Shown here: positions 5,527-11,563 of the stretch, piece by piece | How the letters are laid out: the number at the start of each line of letters is the position of its first letter | How positions within the stretch are numbered: the stretch's first letter is position 1 | Origin: Candidatus Omnitrophota bacterium | GTDB taxonomy: Bacteria; Omnitrophota; Gorgyraeia; Gygaellales; Profunditerraquicolaceae | Reading direction: 5' to 3' | Assembly: GCA_028711825.1 (NCBI GenBank) | Contig: JAQTRM010000011.1 | Coordinates: 18,106 to 29,776 of the forward strand | Length of the DNA: 11,671 nt | Position numbers and translations under genes: made by a program | The notes under the pieces: generated by a model | Told to the model about the DNA's origin: nothing | The model's database searches: none | Seen by the model: only the letters and a program-made list of their open reading frames with translations

Positions 5527-6693
5527 ATGACCATTGATTATAAGAAAGAACTTGAAAATACAGCGCGCAACATGATCTTCGTGCACGACCCGGATCTCTT
5601 GATCCGGATGATCGCGCGGATGATGGTGGAGAAAGCCGGGATTTCGCACGCCAGCTTTTTTTTGCATAACCGCCAGAAACAGGGTTATTTGCTTAAGGTT
5701 TCCCGCGGTTCGCTCCATAAAAGGATCCCCCTGGACCTGGTTTGTATCGATAAAGATGACGTGTTGATCCGTTTTTTCAGGGATCATCAGAGTAACTTTA
5801 TTTTTGGCCGCGAGGCGTTGTTATTAAGCGAAGCGAAGTCGGCGGTTAAAGGGCGCAGGCTAAAGCCGGCGGTCAAACAGCGTCTTTCCCAGGTTGTTTA
5901 CCAGATGGAGCTTCTTGAGGTGGAGGTTTGTGTCCCTAACTACTTCAGGGATGAACTGCTGGGGCTTTTGTTCTTGGGCAAAAAAACCAATAGCAGGAAA
6001 TTCAGCGATGAAGAACTTGATTTTTTTACCGCCCTTAATTCCAGCGTCGCGATGGCGATCCGGAACGCCCAGCTTTTTAAACAGCTGGAATACGAACTGG
6101 ATCGTAAACACCAGTTGTTTATCCGCACAACTATCGCGTTGGCCGCCGCCATCGAGGCCAAGGATAATTATACCCATGGGCATACCAACCGGGTTTCCAG
6201 TATCAGCATGGAGATCGCCAACCGGATGAAAGTAAGGGCGAAAAAGAATTTTGACGGAAGTTTTCTGGAGAATCTGCATGTTTCAAGCCTTTTGCACGAT
6301 ATCGGTAAGATCGGGGTGCCGGAACATATTTTGAATAAGAGGGGCAGCCTTACGGTGGGAGAGCGTAACCGCATCAAGGAGCATCCGATGATCGGGGTGG
6401 GTATCTTGAAGTCCATTAAGGAACTGGAGGAGGCGGTTTCCGGGGTGCGGTATCATCATGAAAGATTTGACGGCCAGGGGTACCCGGAGGGATTAAAAGG
6501 GGAGCAGATACCCCTGATTGCTTCGATTATCACGGTAGCGGATTCTTTCGACGCGATGAGTTCCGACCGCCCTTACCGCACGGCGCGGGAAAAAGGCGAT
6601 GTGGTCAACGAGATCGGGCAATTAAAAGGGAAACAATTCTCGCCTCTGGTTACCGATGCTTTTCTGGAGCTCTGCCGGGAGGGCAGGATCTAA
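5527..6693 (+). CDS. GAF-HD-GYP protein, probable cyclic-di-GMP phosphodiesterase
   Basis: This 388-residue cytoplasmic protein has no membrane segment. Residues about 10-185 look like a GAF-type sensory domain (LLGLLFLGKKTNSRKFSDEELDFFTALNSSVAMAIRNA is its characteristic end). A short helical linker follows, then an HD-GYP domain. Catalytic and metal-binding motifs are intact: YTHGHTNRV (215-223), the HD pair H257-D258 in LLHDIGKIGVP, EHP at about 290, HHERFDGQGYP (310-320) containing the GYP signature, and DSFDAMSSDRPYR. HD-GYP enzymes hydrolyse cyclic di-GMP, and some act on cGAMP. The input ligand of the GAF domain is unknown. It is co-transcribed with the small HTH gene, which may regulate it. 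Lower cyclic di-GMP generally favours motility, which could connect it to pilT, but no sequence link between them is visible. Confidence 0.9.
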   Translation: MTIDYKKELENTARNMIFVHDPDLLIRMIARMMVEKAGISHASFFLHNRQKQGYLLKVSRGSLHKRIPLDLVCIDKDDVLIRFFRDHQSNFIFGREALLLSEAKSAVKGRRLKPAVKQRLSQVVYQMELLEVEVCVPNYFRDELLGLLFLGKKTNSRKFSDEELDFFTALNSSVAMAIRNAQLFKQLEYELDRKHQLFIRTTIALAAAIEAKDNYTHGHTNRVSSISMEIANRMKVRAKKNFDGSFLENLHVSSLLHDIGKIGVPEHILNKRGSLTVGERNRIKEHPMIGVGILKSIKELEEAVSGVRYHHERFDGQGYPEGLKGEQIPLIASIITVADSFDAMSSDRPYRTAREKGDVVNEIGQLKGKQFSPLVTDAFLELCREGRI

Positions 6694-6700
6694 AACCGCG

Positions 6701-6713
6701 TATAATTTACGAT
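6701..6713 (+). promoter_or_regulatory. TATAAT box just upstream of the lipid glycosyltransferase start
   Basis: A perfect -10 hexamer (6701-6706) lies 5 nt before the ATG at 6712. If used, transcription would begin at or next to the start codon, giving a leaderless mRNA. No -35 hexamer or extended -10 TG is found at the expected distance, so it may be chance. No clear Shine-Dalgarno sequence competes with this view. Confidence 0.3.
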
Positions 6714-7830
6714 GACACATCCTAAACGTATAATCCTAATGTATATTTCGGAGGTTTCGGGCCACCGCAGCGCGATCATGGCGATCGAAAAAGCGGTTAA
6801 GAGCCTTGCCCCGGGAAGCGAGATTTTAAGCATTAACGCTTTTAATTATACCAATCCGATATCGGAAAAAGTGGTGAACCGGATTTATATGGAGGTGATT
6901 AAGCGTACCCCCAAGATCTGGGATTATCTTTATGACAATCCCAATGTTGTCAAAGGGCTGGAAAAGATTAAGCGGCACGTCCATCGCTCAAACTCCCCCA
7001 AGCTTAAAAAACTTTTCGACAGTTTTAAGCCGGATCTGGTGGTTTGCAGCCAGGCTTTTCCCTGCGGGATGGTCGCCGATTATAAAAAAACCTACGGCAT
7101 TAATCTTCCGCTGGTGGCGGTGCTTACGGATTATATCCCGCATTCTTACTGGGTATACGATACGGTAGATTATTATATTACTCCTTCGGAGGAGGTCTCC
7201 GGGCGCCTGGAAAAAAAAGGAGTTGACCCTTCAAAGATACGCTCTTACGGCATTCCTTTTGATGCTAAATTTAACCAGCAGATGGAAAGCGCTGAGATTT
7301 TCTCCCGGCTGAAGCTTAATCCCGATAAACCCGCGGTATTGATCATGGGGGGCGGTCAGGGGCTGGGGCCGATCAAGACGATCGTGAGGTCTTTGGAAAA
7401 ATGCAGCCTGCCGATCCAGGAATTCATTGTTACGGGGACCAACAAAAAATTATACCGTTCCCTGAAAAGAAAGATCAAACGCTGCCGTAAAGAGATCCAT
7501 CTTTTCGGTTTTATCCAGAACATCCACGAATTGATGCATATCTCGCGGCTAATCATCACCAAACCCGGAGGAGTTACTACCGCCGAAGTATTGAGTATGG
7601 GGCTGCCGATGGTTATTGTTAAGCCTATACCCGGGCAGGAGATGAATAATACGAGGTTCTTGACCCATCAACAAGCGGCAATAAAAGTTGACGACCCTAA
7701 AGAGGTTTACCGGACGATCGATGCCCTGCTGGCAGACCAAACTAAGCTGGAGCGGCTGCGCAATGCCGAATTGAAGATTTCTAAACCTGGAGCGAGTATG
7801 GATATCGCCAGGCTTCTTTTGAGCTTATAA
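6712..7830 (+). CDS. MGDG synthase/UgtP-like diacylglycerol glycosyltransferase
   Basis: This is a GT28-type glycosyltransferase of the MGDG-synthase/processive diacylglycerol glucosyltransferase family, 372 residues. The N-terminal acceptor domain begins with a variant of the usual glycine-rich loop: SGHRSAIMAIEKA at 16-28. TDYIPHSYW at 139-147 matches the TDF/Y-x-x-H element of the family. The C-terminal sugar-nucleotide domain has MGGGQGLG (212-219) and the donor-binding KPGGVTTAEVL (284-294), followed by GLPMVIVKPIPGQEMNN (297-313). The expected product is a glycosyl-diacylglycerol on the inner membrane face; which sugar (glucose or galactose) cannot be read from the sequence. MurG-type peptidoglycan glycosyltransferases share the C-domain fold but not this N-domain. 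The following acyltransferase gene supports a role in envelope lipid synthesis. Confidence 0.87.
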   Translation: MTHPKRIILMYISEVSGHRSAIMAIEKAVKSLAPGSEILSINAFNYTNPISEKVVNRIYMEVIKRTPKIWDYLYDNPNVVKGLEKIKRHVHRSNSPKLKKLFDSFKPDLVVCSQAFPCGMVADYKKTYGINLPLVAVLTDYIPHSYWVYDTVDYYITPSEEVSGRLEKKGVDPSKIRSYGIPFDAKFNQQMESAEIFSRLKLNPDKPAVLIMGGGQGLGPIKTIVRSLEKCSLPIQEFIVTGTNKKLYRSLKRKIKRCRKEIHLFGFIQNIHELMHISRLIITKPGGVTTAEVLSMGLPMVIVKPIPGQEMNNTRFLTHQQAAIKVDDPKEVYRTIDALLADQTKLERLRNAELKISKPGASMDIARLLLSL

Positions 7831-7833
7831 ATC

Positions 7834-8694
7834 GTGTTCAATTATTATACCTACCGTTTCGGGCAATTTTTGGCGTTATTTTTTCCATTAAAGGCGGTTT
7901 ACGCCCTGGCTTCATTCCTGGCGTATTTTTATTATTTGATCGCGTTTGTCGACCGGAAGGCGGTGCAGGACAACCTGCGGGTTATTTTTCCCGGGGAGAA
8001 GGAAAAGCGCCTGCGCCGGATAAATAAACTTGTATTCAGGAACTTCGCCAAATACCTGGTGGATTTTTTCCGGTTTGAAAAACTGGACCGCCGTTATATC
8101 GCGAAAAATATCCGCCTGGAAAACCTGCATTATTTTGACGAGGCTTTATCCAGGGGAAAAGGCGTGATCGTTCTGACCGCGCACCTTGGGAATTGGGAAC
8201 TTGGCGGGGTAGTCCTTTCCCAGCTGGGTTACCCTCTTTGCGCGGTTGCCCTTCCGCATAAAAATAAAAAAGTTAACGATTTTTTTGATTCTCAAAGAAA
8301 CAAAAAAGGTCTCAAAGTTATCGCGATGGGGAAGGCGGTAAGAGGATGTATTTCCGAACTGAAGCACGGCAGGATGGTGGCATTGGTAGGGGACCGCGAT
8401 TTTACGGAAAAAGGCATGGTGCTGGATTTTTTCGGCAGGCCGATGCATTTCCCCGAAGGCCCGGCGGTTTTAAGCCTGATGACCGGAGCGTGTATCGTTC
8501 CCGGTTTTATGCTGAGGAATCCGGATAATAGTTTTACTTTGAGCATAGAAAAACCCATAGAATTCGAGCCTTCCGGAGACAAAGAAAAAGATGTCCCTTT
8601 ACTGATTAGTTTATACAAAAATGTTATCGAGGATTATATTCGCCGTTTTCCGCAGCAGTGGTATTTATTCCGCAGGTTTTGGGTAGAAAGATAA
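7834..8694 (+). CDS. LpxL/HtrB-family lipid A-type acyltransferase
   Basis: This is a membrane-associated acyltransferase of the lauroyl/myristoyl transferase family, 286 residues, typical of the family (about 290-310). The N-terminus has a hydrophobic anchor (about 10-38). The catalytic H-x4-E is HLGNWE at 117-122. Further family motifs are VGDRDF (185-190) and FFGRPMHFPEGPAVLSLMTGA (199-219), and the C-terminus ends with QQWYLFRRFW. In proteobacteria these enzymes add secondary acyl chains to lipid A. In mycobacteria the related PatA acylates glycolipids, so with a glycolipid synthase next door the acceptor could be something other than lipid A. The start is a GTG, 3 nt after the upstream stop; no better start fits the family N-terminus. 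Without lpxA-D or lpxK in the window the substrate stays open. Confidence 0.9.
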   Translation: MFNYYTYRFGQFLALFFPLKAVYALASFLAYFYYLIAFVDRKAVQDNLRVIFPGEKEKRLRRINKLVFRNFAKYLVDFFRFEKLDRRYIAKNIRLENLHYFDEALSRGKGVIVLTAHLGNWELGGVVLSQLGYPLCAVALPHKNKKVNDFFDSQRNKKGLKVIAMGKAVRGCISELKHGRMVALVGDRDFTEKGMVLDFFGRPMHFPEGPAVLSLMTGACIVPGFMLRNPDNSFTLSIEKPIEFEPSGDKEKDVPLLISLYKNVIEDYIRRFPQQWYLFRRFWVER

Positions 8695-8695
8695 A

Positions 8696-9373
8696 ATGAA
8701 TATTTGCGTGCTTATCCCGACATACAATGAATCCCGCGCCATCGGCGGGCTGGTTAACGAAGTGCAGGCGGCCGGCCTGAAGGTTGTTGTCGCCGATGAC
8801 GGTTCGCAGGACGATACGGTAAAAATCGCCGCCGCCGCCGGAGCCGAAGTCCTTCACAGTTCCCGGAATATGGGCAAAGGGGCTTCCTTGATTCGGGGCT
8901 ATAATTTCGCGCTCTCACGGGGATTCGACGCGGTGATAACCATGGACGGGGACGGGCAGCATTCATCCCTGGACCTTCCGACTTTTATCGAGAAGGCGGA
9001 AAATTCAAAAAGCCCTTTGATTGTCGGCAACCGGATGGGATCCATAAAAGGAATGCCTGCTTTAAGGGTGGCGACGAATTTTTTAATGTCAAAATTCATT
9101 TCCCTGCTTACCGCCCAGAGTATCCCCGATACACAATGCGGGTTTCGTTTGGCCAAAAAAGAGCTTTTGACCAGGATCGATCTTTCCACCTCCAAATACG
9201 AGACTGAATCCGAGATCCTTATCAGGGCGGCGCGCCTGGGTTTTGCGATTGAATCTGTCCCCGTGAGGACAATTTATTCCGGGCAGAAAAGCCAGATCAA
9301 TCCTTTTGTCGATACCTGGAGGTTCTTTCGTTTCCTCCTTAAAGATTTTTTCTCGCGTTCCGGACATGCTTAA
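8696..9373 (+). CDS. Family 2 glycosyltransferase (DPM1/polyprenyl-phosphate type)
   Basis: This is a 225-residue GT-A fold glycosyltransferase. The nucleotide-binding start is IPTYNES (7-13) followed by VADDGSQDDT (32-41). The metal-binding DxD is in MDGDGQH (83-89), then GNRMG (111-115) and DTQCGFRL (145-152), which carries the acceptor/catalytic region. The DGDGQH and DTQCGFR motifs are typical of the dolichyl/undecaprenyl-phosphate mannosyl- or glucosyltransferase-like subgroup. No C-terminal membrane pair is present, so it would be a soluble or peripheral enzyme that loads a lipid carrier or glycolipid at the inner membrane. It starts 1 nt after the acyltransferase stop and its own stop overlaps the next gene. 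The sugar donor cannot be predicted. Confidence 0.88.
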   Translation: MNICVLIPTYNESRAIGGLVNEVQAAGLKVVVADDGSQDDTVKIAAAAGAEVLHSSRNMGKGASLIRGYNFALSRGFDAVITMDGDGQHSSLDLPTFIEKAENSKSPLIVGNRMGSIKGMPALRVATNFLMSKFISLLTAQSIPDTQCGFRLAKKELLTRIDLSTSKYETESEILIRAARLGFAIESVPVRTIYSGQKSQINPFVDTWRFFRFLLKDFFSRSGHA

Positions 9374-9863
9374 TCATATGCTGGATTCTTTCAGCCGTCT
9401 TCCTAAAGATTACCTGGTTTTACTGGTCAGCGCCCTGCCGGTGCTGGAATTGAGGGGAGGGATCCCGCTGGCCTTATCCCTGGGGATACCTCCGTTTAAG
9501 GCTTTTTTGCTGGGGGTGGCCGGTAATTCCCTGATTGTTCTTCCGGCGCTTTTTCTTTTCGAACCGGTAACTTGCGCTTTAAGGAGATTTAAGCTTTGGG
9601 CGGGTTTTTTTGACTGGCTCTTCGAGCGCACCCGGAAAAAGGCCGACCGTATTCAAAAATATGAATCTTTGGGGCTGGCGCTATTGGTAGCGGTGCCGCT
9701 GCCGATGACCGGCGCCTGGACCGGGGTAATCGCAGCGTCATTATTCAAGATCCGTTTCCGTTACGCCTTTCCGGCGATTATCGCCGGGGTGCTATGCGCG
9801 GGGGTAATTGTTTTATTGTTGTCGCTTTTGGGGATTTTAAGCTGGAAGGCGGTGGGAAGATGA
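9366..9863 (+). CDS. COG2426 / small multidrug export family membrane protein
   Basis: This is a 165-residue integral membrane protein of the family annotated as putative small multidrug export (Sm_multidrug_ex, COG2426). Its function is not well established, and the export label should be read with caution. Family motifs are LPVLELRGGIPLAL (24-37), a GN pair at 53-54, and PLPMTGAWTG (111-120), a re-entrant-like pair of conserved loops. Hydrophobic segments lie at about 17-38, 44-66, 102-126 and 134-157. A longer reading from 9306 exists but adds only residues encoded inside the preceding glycosyltransferase. The ATG at 9366 overlaps that gene by 8 nt, and the ATG at 9378 is an alternative start. 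It ends in an ATGA overlap with the next gene. Confidence 0.82.
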   Translation: MLNHMLDSFSRLPKDYLVLLVSALPVLELRGGIPLALSLGIPPFKAFLLGVAGNSLIVLPALFLFEPVTCALRRFKLWAGFFDWLFERTRKKADRIQKYESLGLALLVAVPLPMTGAWTGVIAASLFKIRFRYAFPAIIAGVLCAGVIVLLLSLLGILSWKAVGR

Positions 9864-10363
9864 TCCAGGTTTATACCGGAGAAGGAAAAGGCAAGACGAC
9901 CGCCGCTTTAGGCCTGGCTCTGAGGGCTTCAGGTGCGGGGATGAAAGTATATATCGGCCAGTTTATCAAAGGGCGTTTTTATAGCGAGATTAAAGCTTTG
10001 AAGAAGATTCCCCATATCAAGATAGAGCAGTTCGGCAGAGGTTGTTTCATCAGAAAGAAACCCGGAAAAGCGGATATTGAGATGGCCGGTTCCGGATTAA
10101 ACAGGGTAAGGGAGATTATTGCCGGCGGGAAATACAAGGTAATCATATTGGACGAGATTAATGTCGCTTTAAAACTGCAGTTACTTCCTTTGAGCGGATT
10201 GCTGGAATTAATGAAAATAGTGCCCGCGGGGACTGAATTGGTGCTAACCGGGCGCGACGCCCATCCCAGCGTAATCCGTATGGCGGATCTGGTAAGCAGG
10301 ATAAAAGAGGTAAAACATTATTTTACCCGCGGCATTAAAGCGCGTCGGGGGATCGAATTCTAA
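9860..10363 (+). CDS. cobO: Cob(I)alamin adenosyltransferase (CobA/CobO/BtuR type)
   Basis: This enzyme transfers the adenosyl group of ATP to cob(I)alamin or cobinamide to give adenosylcobalamin; 167 residues, slightly shorter than the usual 170-200. The P-loop GEGKGKTT is at 7-14, right at the N-terminus as expected, followed by AALGLALRASG. The Walker B region VIILDEIN is at 94-101, LTGRDAH at 129-135, and the family C-terminus RGIKARRGIEF at 157-167. The start is the ATG at 9860, overlapping the previous stop in an ATGA; a longer reading from 9794 lacks family support. No other B12 gene is present in the window, so the enzyme may serve salvage for a B12-dependent enzyme elsewhere. Its place at the end of an envelope-lipid run has no evident metabolic reason, although radical SAM/B12 chemistry in lipid modification is conceivable (speculation). 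Confidence 0.92.
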   Translation: MIQVYTGEGKGKTTAALGLALRASGAGMKVYIGQFIKGRFYSEIKALKKIPHIKIEQFGRGCFIRKKPGKADIEMAGSGLNRVREIIAGGKYKVIILDEINVALKLQLLPLSGLLELMKIVPAGTELVLTGRDAHPSVIRMADLVSRIKEVKHYFTRGIKARRGIEF

Positions 10364-10365
10364 AG

Positions 10366-10393
10366 GCCGCTTGCCGCGGCAGTTTTTTGCCGC
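10366..10393 (+). terminator. Intrinsic terminator with an alternative hairpin
   Basis: GCCGC (10366-10370) can pair with GCGGC (10376-10380) around a TTGCC loop, and AGTTTTTT follows, the layout of a rho-independent terminator after cobO. The same GCGGCA (10376-10381) can instead pair with TGCCGC (10388-10393) around a T-rich loop, which would bury the T-run. The two pairings are mutually exclusive. Both lie in the 53-nt gap before the TonB-like gene. Confidence 0.6.
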
Positions 10394-10416
10394 TTTCTTC
10401 CGGGACGTAATAAGCT

Positions 10417-11130
10417 ATGTTTTCCAATCACCTGTTAAGGTCCACTATAGTTGTTTCGATTATAATCCACTTTACGGTTCTTTCCCGCTTTACGGGATTT
10501 AACCCCTTTCGGCCGGCTCCTAAATCCCAGGAGATTGCGGTGCGTTATATCAAGGAGAGGCCGTTAAAGCCCCGGCTGCCCGGACGCAGGACAACGGTTG
10601 AAAAAAATGTTTTTAAAGGTAAAGGGGTAAAACCGTTTTTGGATATCGATGCAGGTATTCCCTCGGCCGAAGGCGCCTATCCCCCGGATTATCCGCCGCC
10701 CCTGAAAAATATCGCGGACTTGAAACCGCCGCTTCCAAAAGCGGCGTTATTTTCTAAGCCTGCTTTTGCCGGCCAGCAGGTGGCGGCTTTTAAGAAAAAG
10801 ATTACCCTCCCGGAGATGGGCCGGACCCGGATCGACAACCCCAGCTATGTAACTTATTATCAGATTATCCGGGAAAAGATCCGCCGCAGCGCTTATCAGA
10901 ATTACACTCATAACGTTACGGGTGAGGTTTTTATATCTTTTGTTGTTTCCAGCGACGGCAGTCTTAAGGATGCCCGCCTGGTCGAAGATAAAACGACGGT
11001 TAACGGCTACCTGCAGAATGTCGCTTTAAGGAGTGTCAGCGAGGCTTCGCCCTTTCCGCGTTTTCCCAAGGAGCTTGATTATTCGCAGTTGTCATTCAAT
11101 ATTATTATTTCATTCGAGATAGAGAGATAA
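10417..11130 (+). CDS. TonB-like energy transducer
   Basis: This 237-residue protein has the three-part layout of TonB. A single N-terminal membrane segment (about 6-23) carries S14-x3-H18, matching the Ser and His of the TonB transmembrane helix that contact ExbB/ExbD. A periplasmic linker (about 30-142) is rich in Pro and Lys. A C-terminal TonB domain (about 145-237) reads YYQIIREKIRR, then VTGEVFISFVVSSDGSLKDARLVED, and ends with the SPFPRFP and FNIIISFEIE strands. It would couple the proton motive force to outer-membrane transport through TonB-dependent receptors. No exbB, exbD or receptor gene is in the window. The linker is short and its Pro pattern irregular, so a TonB/TolA-like spanning protein with another partner (for example in gliding or secretion systems) is possible. 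The ribosome binding site is weak. It stands as a single gene between the terminator-like hairpin and the large repeat element. Confidence 0.83.
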   Translation: MFSNHLLRSTIVVSIIIHFTVLSRFTGFNPFRPAPKSQEIAVRYIKERPLKPRLPGRRTTVEKNVFKGKGVKPFLDIDAGIPSAEGAYPPDYPPPLKNIADLKPPLPKAALFSKPAFAGQQVAAFKKKITLPEMGRTRIDNPSYVTYYQIIREKIRRSAYQNYTHNVTGEVFISFVVSSDGSLKDARLVEDKTTVNGYLQNVALRSVSEASPFPRFPKELDYSQLSFNIIISFEIER

Positions 11131-11172
11131 CAGTTCTCAGCTTTCAGCTATCAGCCGTCAGCCTTCAGCTAA
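11131..11172. repeat. Heptad array A, left arm
   Basis: Six 7-bp units start directly after the TonB-like stop: CAGTTCT, CAGCTTT, CAGCTAT, CAGCCGT, CAGCCTT, CAGCTAA. The segment 11137-11170 matches the reverse complement of 11443-11476 at 30 of 34 positions, so the two arms could form a long stem across the whole region. Confidence 0.88.
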
Positions 11173-11184
11173 AAGCGGAAAAGA

Positions 11185-11240
11185 GCAGTAGGTAGTAGTT
11201 AGTATTTAGTAGATAGTAGATAGTATAAAGTATGTAGTAT
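11185..11240. repeat. Heptad array B, left arm
   Basis: Eight 7-bp units: GCAGTAG, GTAGTAG, TTAGTAT, TTAGTAG, ATAGTAG, ATAGTAT, AAAGTAT, GTAGTAT. The first 28 bases match the reverse complement of 11311-11338 at 23 of 28 positions. GTATAAAAG (11237-11245) is an exact reverse complement of 11338-11346, so several pairing registers are possible. Confidence 0.88.
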
Positions 11241-11310
11241 AAAAGGTTAGGAAGCAGGGCCAAAAGGCTAAAATCAAAGGCGCAGTTTTTTATCTTTGAC
11301 TCTGCTTTTT
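11241..11310. other. Gene-free core of the repeat element
   Basis: This 70-bp stretch lies between the inner arms. It holds no plausible gene. It has short inverted pieces: TCAAAG (11274-11279) with CTTTGA (11294-11299), and GCAG (11282-11285) with CTGC (11302-11305) followed by TTTTT. The two pairs interleave, so they cannot both form a simple nested hairpin. The second could act as a weak terminator for the TonB-like gene. No TnpA-like or other ORF is present. Confidence 0.5.
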
Positions 11311-11338
11311 ATACTAACTACTATATACTATCTACTGC
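11311..11338. repeat. Heptad array B, right arm
   Basis: Four 7-bp units: ATACTAA, CTACTAT, ATACTAT, CTACTGC. The arm is inverted relative to 11185-11212, and its last unit CTACTGC mirrors the first left unit GCAGTAG exactly. Confidence 0.85.
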
Positions 11339-11412
11339 TTTTATACGAATTACCGGTTACGGATTGCCCTCTTTGCAACTATTTATATTTTAAAGAGTTA
11401 TGGAGCAACAGG

Positions 11413-11439
11413 GTGTCCCCTGAAAGGACGTCCCCCGAA
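11413..11439. repeat. Short direct repeat TGTCCCCTGAA / CGTCCCCCGAA
   Basis: TGTCCCCTGAA (11414-11424) and CGTCCCCCGAA (11429-11439) are near-copies 15 bp apart. GGACGTCC (11427-11434) is palindromic. Short GTCCCC palindromic motifs are common in REP-type elements mobilised by Y1 transposases, but one small site is weak evidence. Confidence 0.4.
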
Positions 11440-11443
11440 CTTT

Positions 11444-11492
11444 GCTGAAAGCTGATGGCTGATAGCTGACAGCTGACGATTGACAGCTGACA
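11444..11492. repeat. Heptad array A, right arm
   Basis: Seven 7-bp units: GCTGAAA, GCTGATG, GCTGATA, GCTGACA, GCTGACG, ATTGACA, GCTGACA. The arm is inverted relative to 11131-11172. A further ATTGACA at 11496-11502, shifted by 3 bp, contains the -35 hexamer of the rpsU promoter. Confidence 0.88.
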
Positions 11493-11496
11493 ATGA

Positions 11497-11525
11497 TTGA
11501 CACCCATTTGAAAGAATGTTATATT
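11497..11525 (+). promoter_or_regulatory. Near-consensus sigma70-like promoter of rpsU
   Basis: TTGACA at 11497-11502 and TATATT at 11520-11525 are separated by 17 nt. Transcription would start near 11532, leaving a leader of about 32 nt. The -35 lies in what appears to be a diverged repeat unit at the edge of array A. Confidence 0.82.
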
Positions 11526-11547
11526 ATATACTTCAAAATTATATATG

Positions 11548-11554
11548 AAAGGAG
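11548..11554 (+). promoter_or_regulatory. Ribosome binding site indicating a TTG start for rpsU
   Basis: AAAGGAG is followed by an in-frame ATG with no spacing (11555) and by an in-frame TTG after 9 nt (11564). The normal spacing and the usual S21 N-terminus both favour the TTG. Confidence 0.75.
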
Positions 11555-11563
11555 ATGATTATT

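Noticed and set aside
5894..6229. Plus-strand out-of-frame open frame within the HD-GYP gene
   Set aside because: It is embedded in the GAF-HD-GYP coding sequence, has Trp- and Pro-rich content without domain features, and has no supporting start context.
9306..9365. Upstream start for the COG2426 membrane protein
   Set aside because: It would lie deep within the glycosyltransferase coding sequence, and the added residues are outside the family alignment; the ATG at 9366 is sufficient.
9794..9859. Upstream start for cobO
   Set aside because: The P-loop of this family begins a few residues from the N-terminus, as it does from the ATG at 9860, which also forms an ATGA overlap with the previous gene.
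11131..11492. CRISPR array
   Set aside because: Units are 7 bp, directly adjacent and degenerate with no spacers, and no cas gene is present.
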